DNA of 64,000 nt from Sphingomonas sp. 3P27F8 (GTDB lineage: Bacteria > Pseudomonadota > Alphaproteobacteria > Sphingomonadales > Sphingomonadaceae). This document shows, piece by piece, positions 52,407 to 60,873 of the stretch. A program made the position numbers and the translations under genes. The notes under the pieces are model-generated. The model searched no databases. It was not told where the DNA came from and saw only the letters and a list, made by a program, of their open reading frames with translations. The stretch's first letter is position 1. Each line of letters begins with the position of its first letter. The stretch is from NCBI RefSeq assembly GCF_005502745.1, contig NZ_SCNL01000003.1:244991-308990 (forward strand). The letters run 5' to 3'.

Positions 52407-53182
52407 CCGATTATCCCCGGCGCGCGCTTGTCGCGTCGCCCACCGCCCAGGCGCAGGCTGCGCGCGCAGAACTTTTCGACGCATGGGATTGGTGCCCGGT
52501 CGACGAGGCTGATCTGGTGCTCGCGCTAGGGGGCGACGGTTTCCTGCTCCAGACACTACATGGTCTGCTGGAGGCGCGACGCCCCCCTCCCCCGGTTTTT
52601 GGAATGAATCTCGGCACGGTCGGTTTCATGATGAACGAGTGGCGACAACATGGCCTTGACGAGCGGCTGATCCGCGCGCGCGCCTTCAAGGTTACGCCGC
52701 TGCTGATGACCGCAACAACGATCGACGGCCGCATCCATACGCTGCCCGCGATCAACGAGGTGTCGTTACTGCGCGAAACGCGCCAGACGGCGAAGATCGA
52801 AGTGACGGTTAACGATCGCATCGTGCTGGAGGAACTGGCCTGCGACGGTATTCTCGTCGCAACGCCGGCCGGCTCCACCGCCTACAACCTCTCCGCGCAC
52901 GGGCCGATACTGCCGCTGGGTTCGAACATGCTGGCGTTGACCCCGATCAGCGCCTTTCGCCCCCGCCGCTGGCGCGGGGCGATCCTGCCCGATCGCGCGC
53001 GCGTGTCGCTGCGTATCCTGGATCCCGGCAAGCGCCCCGTCTCGGCCGTGGCCGACCAGCGCGAAATTCGCGATGTCGCGCAAGTCGACATAGCGATGGA
53101 TCGGGCGCGTGAGCTCACCCTGCTTTTCGATCCCGAACACGCGCTGGACGACCGGATTACAATGGAGCAGTTCATTGCATAA
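52403..53182 (+). CDS. nadK: NAD kinase
   Basis: The 259-residue enzyme phosphorylates NAD to NADP. The GGDG motif (LALGGDGFLLQTLHG), NLGTVGFMMNEW, the NEVSLLRETRQTAKIEV region and ATPAGSTAYNLSAHGPILP are all present. Its ATG overlaps the moaA stop (ATGA), so the two are translationally coupled, an unusual functional pairing. A tRNA gene follows 66 bases later. Confidence 0.94.
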   Translation: MTDYPRRALVASPTAQAQAARAELFDAWDWCPVDEADLVLALGGDGFLLQTLHGLLEARRPPPPVFGMNLGTVGFMMNEWRQHGLDERLIRARAFKVTPLLMTATTIDGRIHTLPAINEVSLLRETRQTAKIEVTVNDRIVLEELACDGILVATPAGSTAYNLSAHGPILPLGSNMLALTPISAFRPRRWRGAILPDRARVSLRILDPGKRPVSAVADQREIRDVAQVDIAMDRARELTLLFDPEHALDDRITMEQFIA

Positions 53183-53248
53183 GGTTGATCGCGAAACGGG
53201 GTTGCATCAAAAATTTGGGCGGCTATAGACGCGCCTCCCGCACGGCAT

Positions 53249-53323
53249 TCCCTGATAGCTCAGCGGTAGAGCTCTCGACTGTTAATCGAGCGGCCGTAGG
53301 TTCGAATCCTACTCAGGGAGCCA
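53249..53323 (+). tRNA. tRNA-Asn(GTT)
   Basis: A complete cloverleaf with 5' acceptor TCCCTGA (53249-53255) pairing with TCAGGGA, D arm GCTCAGCGGTAGAGC, anticodon stem TCGA/TCGA around loop CTGTTAA (GTT), T arm GTAGG-TTCGAAT-CCTAC, and encoded CCA (53321-53323). Confidence 0.95.
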
Positions 53324-53437
53324 CCGTGCGGAATCCGCCACATTGCTGATATCGATCCGCCCTGCTGATATGGGCGCTTGCCAGCGCGCGCGGGGCGCAG
53401 CATCCCTTTCCCATCAAAAGCATGGGGGAGAATCACG

Positions 53438-55501
53438 ATGCGCTTAATGGCTGTCCTGCTGCTGGCCACCGCAGCCCTGCCTGCATCAGCGGAAACACTG
53501 CCAAACGCGAGCCCAGGTGACGCCACCACGCGCAGCTTTACCGGTAGTGATCTGTTCCAGCTGTCGATCGCCGCCGATCCCCAGATCAGCCCGGATGGCC
53601 GCGCGATCGTCTATGTACGTCGCTCGGCCGACATCATGACCGATCGCATGCAGTCATCCCTGTGGCTGATCGACGTGGCCAGCGGCCGGCAGACGCCGTT
53701 CGCCGCGAGCGGCTCCAGCCCACGCTGGTCGCCTGACGGCACGCGTATCGCCTATGTCGCAGCGGATGGCGCGAACCCGCAATTGTTCGTGCGATGGGTA
53801 GGCAATGGCGCCGCGACGCGGGTGACCACGCTGCCGGACGATCCGAACGCGCTCGCCTGGTCGCCCGACGGTCGCCGCCTCGCCTATATCGCGACTGTCG
53901 CGGGCGAGCCGACCACCTTGGGAAAGTCACCCGCGAAGCCGGAGGGTGCGAAATGGGCCGAGCCGCTGGAAGTGATCGATCGCATCACATATCGCGCGGA
54001 CGGCGGCGGCTATATCAAACCCGGCCACGATCATGTCTTCGTCGTTTCAGCCGATGGCGGTGGTGCCCGACAACTCACATTTGGCAAGTTTGATGATAAC
54101 GGCCCGCTCTCCTGGAGCCCTGATGGCCGCACTATCCTGTTCTCCGCGATCCGTTCCCCGGATGCGGAGCGGCAGGTGATGAACAGCGAGGTGATCGCGG
54201 TCGATACTGCAAGCGGCGAACTTCGCACCCTGACCAGCCGGGACGGGCCGGACAACGCACCGATCTTCTCTCACGATGGCTCGCGCATCGCATGGCTCGG
54301 CTTTGACGATCATCGTCGCAGCTATGAAAATACGCAACTCTATGTCGGCGATCGCCTGGCAGGCGCCCCGCGCTCGATCACCGGGACGCTCGATCGCGCG
54401 ATCGAGGACGCCGTATGGGCAGCGGACGACAAGACGATCTATGTCAGCTACGATGACCACGGCCACCGCAAGATCGCCCGCGTCGCGCTCGACGGGCGCC
54501 TCTCGCCCATCGCCGACAATATCGCCGGCGGCGGGATCGACCGGCCTTATACCGGCGGCGACTTTTCGGTTTCGCGCGGCGGCCTCGTCGCCTTTACCGG
54601 CGGCGAGGCGAACGCGCCGGCGGATGTGTGGGTATGGTCCGGCGGAAAAGCACGGCGACTGACCAATCTCAATGCCAACCTGCTGGAAGCAAAGGCGATG
54701 GCGCCGGTGCGCAAGATCGCCGTGACCGCGCCCGACGGCCGCGCCATAGACGCCTGGATTGCGACCCCACCAGGTCTGCAGGCTGGGCAACGAGCGCCGC
54801 TGATCCTGGAGATCCACGGCGGCCCGAACAGCGCTTATGGGCCAAGCTTCTCGAGTGACGTGCAGCTTTATGCCGCTGCCGGCTACGCCGTGCTGTGGAC
54901 CAACCCGCGCGGCTCCACTTCCTATGGCGCGGAATTCGCGAACCTCATCGACAAGAATTATCCGAGCCAGGATTACGACGATCTGATGGCTTCCGTCGAT
55001 GCAGCGATCGCGGCTGGCACTGCTGACCCTGACAATCTGTTCGTCACGGGCGGATCGGGCGGAGGCGTGCTGACCGCGTGGATCGTCGGCAAGACTGATC
55101 GGTTCAAGGCGGCCGCCACGCAGAAGCCCGTCATCAACTGGACGAGCGAGGCGCTGACGATGGACGCCACGCTGTTCACATCGCGTTACTGGTTCAGCAA
55201 GCTGCCGTGGGAGGATCCCATGGCATATTGGAAACGCTCGCCGCTCAGCCTTGTCGGCAACGTAAAGACACCCACCCTCGTCGTGGTCGGCGCTGAGGAT
55301 TATCGAACGCCCGTGAGCGAGAGCGAGCAATATTATGCCGCGCTGCAGATACAGGGCGTGCCAACGGCGCTGGTGAAGGTGCCGGGCGCCAGCCACGGCG
55401 GGCTCGCCGGGCGGCCGTCGCAAAGCGCGGCGAAGGCCTCGGCGATTGTTGCATGGTTCGATCGCTATCGGAACAAGGCGAGCGCCGCGAAGGGCAAGTA
55501 G
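53438..55501 (+). CDS. S9-family peptidase (dipeptidyl/acylaminoacyl-peptidase type), exported
   Basis: The 687-residue protein from ATG 53438 (GGGGGAG upstream) has a signal peptide (LLLATAALPASAE), an N-terminal WD40-like propeller with repeated SPDG units (SPDGRAIVYVR, SPDGTRIAYV, SPDGRRLAYI, SPDGRTILF), and an alpha/beta hydrolase domain. LILEIHGGPNSAYG is the oxyanion region; the nucleophile is in VTGGSGGGVLTAW, the Asp in VVGAEDYRTPVSE and the His in GASHGGLAG. It would trim short peptides in the periplasm. It stands alone between two tRNA genes. Confidence 0.92.
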   Translation: MRLMAVLLLATAALPASAETLPNASPGDATTRSFTGSDLFQLSIAADPQISPDGRAIVYVRRSADIMTDRMQSSLWLIDVASGRQTPFAASGSSPRWSPDGTRIAYVAADGANPQLFVRWVGNGAATRVTTLPDDPNALAWSPDGRRLAYIATVAGEPTTLGKSPAKPEGAKWAEPLEVIDRITYRADGGGYIKPGHDHVFVVSADGGGARQLTFGKFDDNGPLSWSPDGRTILFSAIRSPDAERQVMNSEVIAVDTASGELRTLTSRDGPDNAPIFSHDGSRIAWLGFDDHRRSYENTQLYVGDRLAGAPRSITGTLDRAIEDAVWAADDKTIYVSYDDHGHRKIARVALDGRLSPIADNIAGGGIDRPYTGGDFSVSRGGLVAFTGGEANAPADVWVWSGGKARRLTNLNANLLEAKAMAPVRKIAVTAPDGRAIDAWIATPPGLQAGQRAPLILEIHGGPNSAYGPSFSSDVQLYAAAGYAVLWTNPRGSTSYGAEFANLIDKNYPSQDYDDLMASVDAAIAAGTADPDNLFVTGGSGGGVLTAWIVGKTDRFKAAATQKPVINWTSEALTMDATLFTSRYWFSKLPWEDPMAYWKRSPLSLVGNVKTPTLVVVGAEDYRTPVSESEQYYAALQIQGVPTALVKVPGASHGGLAGRPSQSAAKASAIVAWFDRYRNKASAAKGK

Positions 55502-55549
55502 ATCGCATTGCCGGGCGCAGCCAATGACGGTCGCGCCCGGCAATGCGAT
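55502..55549. terminator. Perfect 17-base inverted repeat after the S9 peptidase gene
   Basis: The arms 55502-55518 and 55533-55549 are perfect reverse complements of 17 bases (core GCATTGCCGGGCGC) around a 14-base loop. The left arm starts immediately after the TAG. There is no T-run, so it may be a factor-dependent or stability structure rather than an intrinsic terminator. Confidence 0.6.
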
Positions 55550-55595
55550 TGCGGTCGGGATCAACCCGCGCTAATGGGCGCGTCCGCAACGATGC

Positions 55596-55670
55596 TGGGG
55601 CGTCGCCAAGCGGTAAGGCAGCGGCTTTTGATGCCGCCATTCGCAGGTTCGAATCCTGCCGCCCCAGCCA
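55596..55670 (+). tRNA. tRNA-Gln(TTG)
   Basis: Acceptor TGGGGCG (55596-55602) pairs with CGCCCCA; D-arm region GCCAAGCGGTAAGGC; anticodon stem GCGGC/GCCGC around TTTTGAT (anticodon TTG); T arm GCAGG-TTCGAAT-CCTGC; G discriminator and encoded CCA (55668-55670). Confidence 0.95.
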
Positions 55671-55677
55671 GCGCGCG

Positions 55678-56742
55678 TCACACCTGGCGCTTGCGCACCG
55701 ACCAGACGAAGCCGTCGTACCAGAAGTGAAGCAGCGAGCAGGCGATGAAGGGCGCGACGTACCACTTCAAATGTCCCGAGGCCGCCGCAGCGTAGCCAAG
55801 TCCGAATATACCGCTGCCAGCGAAGAATAGCAGCGCCGCCCGCTTGCGGCTGCCGCGCCCGAGCTTGTCGGTCATTCGGCCGCCCTCCTTCGCCCACACG
55901 AGCGCGAAATACTGGATGGCATGATAGAGATTCACCGTCGCCAGCGCCACCAGCGGCGGAGGGAAGCCCCATGCAAGTATCGAAACCGCGCCGGTGACTA
56001 TCATCGTCGCCAGTTTATGCGCGGGTGGACGGTATCCACGTTGCGAGGCGCGGTAATAGTCGACGGCAGTCCAGCCGAGCACGATCGTGTAAAGCGATAT
56101 GGCGGCGAGCCGGATGCCGTGGTTTTCGGCTGCCAGCACGCCGGGCAAGGCGGTCAGCGCGTGAAGCATCGTCCCGTCAAGGCGCTGGAAGTGGCTCAGA
56201 TGGGTAGCCAGCGCCGCCCCGGCCGCGATTGGGCCGACGTAGAGTGCCCAGTTGAGCCTGAGATCGGTCGCGCGGAGCTGCTGCGGCGAGTTTCCGGCTT
56301 TCAGGTCATAGATTCGCGCGAAACCGAAGTTTTGCATCGCCGAATGATGGACGTCCCAGAAAACAGCGATAACCGCCGCAATGACGAGCGCGGTGGGCGA
56401 CAGCAGAAGCGATGTGATCAATACGAGCGGAACCAGCGTCAGCCGTGTGCGATAGGCATCGAATACCTCGCGGTTCAGATAGGCGCGCGGCACCACCGCG
56501 ATCAGATGCGCCCAGGTAAGCACTGAAATGACGCCGAACAGGCCGATCACCATGGGGCCGGTCGCAGCCTGAGGCGCCAATCGGTCCGAACCGCGCAACC
56601 ACGCCTGGATCAGGAGGAACGCCACCAATGGCGCACCCCAGAAGAAGAACGCATCGCGGCGAGGCCCCAGTATCGCATGCGCAGGATCGGACAGCGCAGC
56701 TGATGGAACCGCCTCGAAAGACGACGAATATTGTGTTGCCAA
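55678..56742 (-). CDS. Multi-spanning membrane protein with conserved-looking histidine motifs
   Basis: The 354-residue protein, probably starting at TTG 56742 (GGAG about 9 bases upstream), has about nine hydrophobic segments. Histidines cluster at the membrane interface: VFWDVHHSAMQNFGFARIYD, NLYHAIQYFALVW and LLHFWYDGFVW. Such His-His-x-x-x-x-N and H-x-x-x-x-x motifs in a polytopic protein suggest a metal-binding or redox membrane enzyme. I do not recognise the family. It converges on the tRNA-Gln gene. Confidence 0.75.
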   Translation of the reverse strand: MATQYSSSFEAVPSAALSDPAHAILGPRRDAFFFWGAPLVAFLLIQAWLRGSDRLAPQAATGPMVIGLFGVISVLTWAHLIAVVPRAYLNREVFDAYRTRLTLVPLVLITSLLLSPTALVIAAVIAVFWDVHHSAMQNFGFARIYDLKAGNSPQQLRATDLRLNWALYVGPIAAGAALATHLSHFQRLDGTMLHALTALPGVLAAENHGIRLAAISLYTIVLGWTAVDYYRASQRGYRPPAHKLATMIVTGAVSILAWGFPPPLVALATVNLYHAIQYFALVWAKEGGRMTDKLGRGSRKRAALLFFAGSGIFGLGYAAAASGHLKWYVAPFIACSLLHFWYDGFVWSVRKRQV

Positions 56743-56835
56743 GGCTCGTGCTCCGATAAACGCCGCATCGGAGTCTAAACCGTCCTGGTTAACGCTATCT
56801 CTAGCGCCCGCTTGTGGTGGCCGGCACCAGCGTGA

Positions 56836-57246
56836 TCAGCCGACCGCGCTCTGCCCCGACTGCCGCTCGGCAATCGCCGCGAGCGCCTGCTTTTCGATCG
56901 TCTCCAATTCTAGCAGTGTCATTGTCAGCGCATCCCGCTGCGCCAGGAGCGCGTCGATTCGCGCACGGCAGCGTTCCGCGAGCGTCGCCATCTGTTCGAT
57001 ATGCTGCGGGTCGGCATCGTACAGATCGAGGAATTCCTTGATATCGCGCAATGTGAAACCCAGCCGTTTGCCGCGCAGAATCAGCTTCATTCGCGCCGTC
57101 TCACGTCGGGTGTAGATGCGCGCATTGCCCACGCGACACGGCTCGATCAGTCCGCGATCCTCATAAAGGCGCATAGCGCGCGGCGTGATGCCCAGGCTCG
57201 TCGCTACATCCTGTATGCCGCGAAGATCGTCATGCGGATCCGACAT
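56836..57246 (-). CDS. MerR-family transcriptional regulator
   Basis: The 136-residue protein has a MerR helix-turn-helix (IQDVATSLGITPRAMRLYEDRGLIEPCRVGNARIYTRRETARMKLI), the wing-linked GFTLRDIKEFLDLYD, and a C-terminal dimerisation coiled coil (LAERCRARIDALLAQRDALTMTLLELETIEKQA). No cysteine-rich sensor is present, so it is not a metal-responsive member. ATG 57246 lies inside the end of the CoA-ligase gene (17 bases overlap), implying coupling. It probably regulates acyl-CoA or fatty-acid metabolism genes, as related MerR proteins do; this is inference from context. Confidence 0.85.
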   Translation of the reverse strand: MSDPHDDLRGIQDVATSLGITPRAMRLYEDRGLIEPCRVGNARIYTRRETARMKLILRGKRLGFTLRDIKEFLDLYDADPQHIEQMATLAERCRARIDALLAQRDALTMTLLELETIEKQALAAIAERQSGQSAVG

Positions 57247-58921
57247 TTGCTCGCTCTCCCCCGGCATGCTTGTTCGCTTCCCTGCTTTCCGCGACCAGCT
57301 CCTTCTTCGAGAGCTTGCCGATCAACGTTTTGGGCAGATTGTCCCGGATCTCGATATCATGCGGAAGCTCTATTTTGCTTACCTTGTCGGCAAGGAACGC
57401 GCGCAAATCCTCGGCCGTAGCGCTTGTTCCGGGTTTGAGCGTGACGAAGCCTTTGGGCGATTGGCCGCGATAGCGATCGGGCACGCCGATCACCACCGCT
57501 TCGGCTACGGCAGGATGCTCATACAGCGCGTCCTCGATCACGCGAGGATAGACATTGTACCCGCTGCTGATGATGACATCCTTGATGCGATCCACGATGA
57601 AGAGATAGCCGTCGGCATCAAGATACCCGACATCGCCGGTGCGCAGCGCGCCATCGACGAAAACGGCGCGAGTCTCTTCATCGCGGCCCCAATACCCCTT
57701 CATCACCTGTGGCCCACGTGCGCAAATCTCGCCGCGTTCGCCCTCAGGGCAGATTGCCGCCGGATCGTCCAGATCGTGAATTTCGATCGTCGTGCCGGGG
57801 AATGGAATACCCGCGGAGCCCGGCTTCGTCGCGGCATCGATCGGGTTGCAGGTTATGATCGGCGACGCTTCCGACAGACCATATCCTTCTACCAGACGCG
57901 CCCCGGTGGTGCTGGTGAAGGCGTCATGAACCTCCGCGGGCAAGGGCGCGCCTCCCGATATACACGCACGAATACCGGAAAGGTCGATCGTCCGCGTCGC
58001 GGCCACGCCGGCGATCGCGCCGAATATCGTCGGCACGGCAGGGAAGAAGGTCGGCCGTGTCCGGGCGATCGTCTTCAGCGCATCCTGCAGCCGGAAGCGC
58101 GGCATCAGGATCATCTGCGCGCCGACGCGGATCGAAAAACTGAGCACGGTTGTCAACGCGAAGACGTGAAACAGCGGCAACACGCCCAGCACGCGATCCT
58201 GGGTCGGGCTTTCACCACCGACGTGAACTACCATCGCGTCAGCATTGGCGACAAGATTGGCGTGGGTCAGCATCGCCGCTTTGGGCAATCCCGTGGTGCC
58301 CCCCGTATATTGAAGAACCGCTACGGACTGGGGCGATACGGCTACCGGCGCCGGCTCTCGCCGCTTCGCGATCATCTCACGATAGGTGATATGCCGCGCA
58401 TCATGCCGCGCCGGCGCGATGTCTCCTTGCTTGAACAGGCGATAGGCGATGCGCTTCAGCACCGGAAGTCCATCGGCGATCGGGCATGTAATCACGTGAC
58501 GCACGCCGAGTTCGGCAGCGACCGTCGAAACGCGGGCGTGAACCTCGGTCAGATCGCAGGTGGCGATGACGTCCGCCCCGGAATCCTCCAGCAGATGCCG
58601 CAGTTCGCGCTCCACATACAGCGGATTCACGTTGACGACGACACCACCGAGCCGGAGCGTGGCGAGAAACAGGATCGGATAATGCGGCATGTTGGGCATG
58701 CACAAGGCGACCCGCGTCCCCTGGCCGACACCTAGTTCCTGCAATCCGCCCGCCGCAAGGCGCACCTGCGCGGCAAGCTCCGCATAGGTGGTGACGCTGC
58801 CCATGAAGTCGATCGCAGGCCAATCGGGATGCGCGGCGACGGTGGCATCGAACAGATCGGTGATCGGGCGCGGCACGGTGTTCAGCCTGGCTCCCCTGGC
58901 AATCGCCTGCGTTCCCACCAT
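57230..58921 (-). CDS. Long-chain fatty acid-CoA ligase (AMP-binding)
   Basis: The 563-residue adenylating enzyme activates carboxylic acids with ATP and CoA. Motifs: LQYTGGTTGLPKAAMLTHANL (P-loop-like AMP motif), VEGYGLSEASP, LRTGDVGYLDADGYLFIVDR (ATP/adenylate binding with hinge) and the C-terminal catalytic-lysine region LPKTLIGKLSKKEL. Start ATG 58921 has a GAGAGAG purine tract. The chain length is inferred from overall similarity to FadD; a shorter-chain substrate is possible. A FadL-type porin gene is 600 bases away on the other strand. Confidence 0.9.
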   Translation of the reverse strand: MVGTQAIARGARLNTVPRPITDLFDATVAAHPDWPAIDFMGSVTTYAELAAQVRLAAGGLQELGVGQGTRVALCMPNMPHYPILFLATLRLGGVVVNVNPLYVERELRHLLEDSGADVIATCDLTEVHARVSTVAAELGVRHVITCPIADGLPVLKRIAYRLFKQGDIAPARHDARHITYREMIAKRREPAPVAVSPQSVAVLQYTGGTTGLPKAAMLTHANLVANADAMVVHVGGESPTQDRVLGVLPLFHVFALTTVLSFSIRVGAQMILMPRFRLQDALKTIARTRPTFFPAVPTIFGAIAGVAATRTIDLSGIRACISGGAPLPAEVHDAFTSTTGARLVEGYGLSEASPIITCNPIDAATKPGSAGIPFPGTTIEIHDLDDPAAICPEGERGEICARGPQVMKGYWGRDEETRAVFVDGALRTGDVGYLDADGYLFIVDRIKDVIISSGYNVYPRVIEDALYEHPAVAEAVVIGVPDRYRGQSPKGFVTLKPGTSATAEDLRAFLADKVSKIELPHDIEIRDNLPKTLIGKLSKKELVAESREANKHAGGERANVGSA

Positions 58922-59070
58922 TCGCTCTCTCTCCTTGACGCCTTCTATCACGGCCTGGCGAAATCCTGTTGTCGCTCGACACGCTGTTGCTTATGCGGCC
59001 TTCCCTATAGGTGAGACAAGAGACCGAAAGGTCAGTCGACACTCACACTGTCGTGGGAGAGGAACGAATT

Positions 59071-59484
59071 TTGATAGGTATAACCCTGCTGGCCCTGGCG
59101 GCGATGGCTAAAGATGGCGCATCCGCTGACACCGCAATCGGGCGGTGGCGCACCGAAACCAGAAACGGCATCGTCGAAATCCAGCGATGCGGCGCATCCA
59201 TCTGCGGCCGCCTCATAAGTTCTGACAAATTGCGTACCGACCCCGCGCTGAAAGATGCCAATAACAGCGACGCCAAATTGCGTGATCGCCCGCTCAAGGG
59301 ACTGATGATCCTGAACGGTTTTACCCAGTCTGGCGGTGCGTGGAGCGGCGGCAAGATCTACAACGCCGATGACGGCCGTACGTATGGCGCGAAGATCACG
59401 CCGCTTGGCCGTGACTCACTTTCGGTCCGCGGCTGCGTTTTCGTGCCGCTGTGCAAGACGCAAACCTGGACGCGTGTGAACTGA
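59071..59484 (+). CDS. DUF2147 exported protein
   Basis: The product (137 residues from TTG 59071, with GGAGAGGAA 8 bases upstream) begins with a short signal peptide (IGITLLALAAMAKDGASA) and the domain pattern GRWRTETRNGIVEIQRCGASICGRLISS, ending with RGCVFVPLCKTQTWTRV. DUF2147 proteins are periplasmic and of unknown function; the four cysteines probably pair. Upstream in-frame starts at 59053 (GTG) and 59011 (ATG) exist. The FadL-type gene follows at 46 bases and may be co-transcribed. Confidence 0.8.
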   Translation: MIGITLLALAAMAKDGASADTAIGRWRTETRNGIVEIQRCGASICGRLISSDKLRTDPALKDANNSDAKLRDRPLKGLMILNGFTQSGGAWSGGKIYNADDGRTYGAKITPLGRDSLSVRGCVFVPLCKTQTWTRVN

Positions 59485-59530
59485 TTATCCCGATTTCGTA
59501 TGTAGTTAGAGTAAGAGTAAAGGAGTAACC

Positions 59531-60832
59531 ATGTCCCCCAGTATGAAGGCTTCGGTCGTCGCCGGCGCATTTGTTTCCGCATTCGCATTCGTTGGGCAGG
59601 CCCATGCGCAGGCTTTCTATCTTCAGGAGCAATCGGCGCGCGGCGCGGGCCGCGCCTTCTCCGGCGAGGTAGCCGATACGGGCGCCGCATCCTTGTGGTG
59701 GAATCCGGCCGCGATCGCCGATTCGGACAGTGTGGAAGTGACGCTCAATGCGTCGGCGATCCTGCCGCGTGGCGAAGTCGTGGATCGTGGCACCGTGATC
59801 GTGCGGCCGGCGCAGACGCCCGCGCCGGTGGGCGGCAGCGCGGTTTCGCGTAATCCGATCAACAATGGCGTGCTGCCGTCCGGAGCGTTTGTCGCCCCCC
59901 TGGGACGCGGCATCGCCTTTGGCCTCGCGGTAACGTCGCCATACAGCTTCACGACCGATTATAGCGATGCCAGCTGGGCACGCTATTCGGCGGATCGTAC
60001 GCGGCTGCGCACCGTCGATATCCAGCCCTCGCTGGCGATTGCGCTGACGGACTGGCTGCGTGTCGGCGGCGGCGTGAATGTCGAATATACCGACGCGTCC
60101 CTCAGCAACAAACTGCCCAATCTGTCCGCCGCGCTTCCAGATGGTGAGCAGACCCTTTCCGGCAACGGATGGGATCTCGGATGGACCGCGGGCATGCAGA
60201 TGCACAACGATTTCGCTACAGTCGGCGTCGCGTACAAATCTGCGATCAAGCACGATCTGAAAGGTGATCTGGTCATATCCGGGCTGCTTGGCCCGCTCGC
60301 GACGTCGAATGCTTCCCTGTCCGGGGTTCACGCGACCTTCTACACGCCGGCGCAGATCATCGTCGGCGGTCGGTTCCGCGCAACGAGCAAGCTGACGCTG
60401 AACGCCCAGGCGGTACGCTATACCTGGAGCAAATTCGATACGATCCAGCTTGGCGCGCCGATCAATGCGGCAATCCCGGAAAACTATCGTGATAGCTGGA
60501 GCCTTGCGGGCGGTGTCGATTACGCCGTCTCGCCACGCCTTACGGTTCGCGCCGGTGTACAACGAGCGATCACGCCGACGCAGGATGGCGAGCGCGACGC
60601 GCGCGTGCCGGATTCCAATCGGTGGAATTATGGCGCTGGTGCAAGCTTCAACGTGAGCAGGCGCTTCTCGGTGGACGCCGCGGCGAACTATGTCGATTTC
60701 GCCAACGCCTCGATCGACCGGATAACCGCCGCTTATGCCGGTACGCCGGCGCAGACGCCGGTGCTCGTCAACGGCGAATTGCAGAAGGCGCACGCGATAG
60801 TGTTGTCGCTGGGCGGCCGCCTGACCCTGTAA
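59531..60832 (+). CDS. FadL/TodX-family outer-membrane transport protein
   Basis: The 433-residue outer-membrane barrel has a signal peptide cut after QAHAQA, then AFYLQEQSARGAGRAFSGEVADTGAASLWWNPAAIA (the FadL N-terminal hatch with the NPA motif), and ends with LSLGGRLTL. It mediates uptake of long-chain fatty acids or other hydrophobic compounds. The ATG is preceded by AAAGGAG. It fits functionally with the CoA ligase on the opposite strand. A strong terminator follows. Confidence 0.92.
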   Translation: MSPSMKASVVAGAFVSAFAFVGQAHAQAFYLQEQSARGAGRAFSGEVADTGAASLWWNPAAIADSDSVEVTLNASAILPRGEVVDRGTVIVRPAQTPAPVGGSAVSRNPINNGVLPSGAFVAPLGRGIAFGLAVTSPYSFTTDYSDASWARYSADRTRLRTVDIQPSLAIALTDWLRVGGGVNVEYTDASLSNKLPNLSAALPDGEQTLSGNGWDLGWTAGMQMHNDFATVGVAYKSAIKHDLKGDLVISGLLGPLATSNASLSGVHATFYTPAQIIVGGRFRATSKLTLNAQAVRYTWSKFDTIQLGAPINAAIPENYRDSWSLAGGVDYAVSPRLTVRAGVQRAITPTQDGERDARVPDSNRWNYGAGASFNVSRRFSVDAAANYVDFANASIDRITAAYAGTPAQTPVLVNGELQKAHAIVLSLGGRLTL

Positions 60833-60838
60833 TCGTCT

Positions 60839-60868
60839 CGGCCCGGATGGCGACATCCGGGCCGTTTT
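60839..60868 (+). terminator. Rho-independent terminator after the FadL-type gene
   Basis: The arms CGGCCCGGATG (60839-60849) and CATCCGGGCCG (60854-60864) pair perfectly over 11 bases around GCGA, followed by TTTT. It lies 7 bases after the stop; the convergent exporter gene ends 5 bases further. Confidence 0.88.
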
Positions 60869-60873
60869 ACCCA

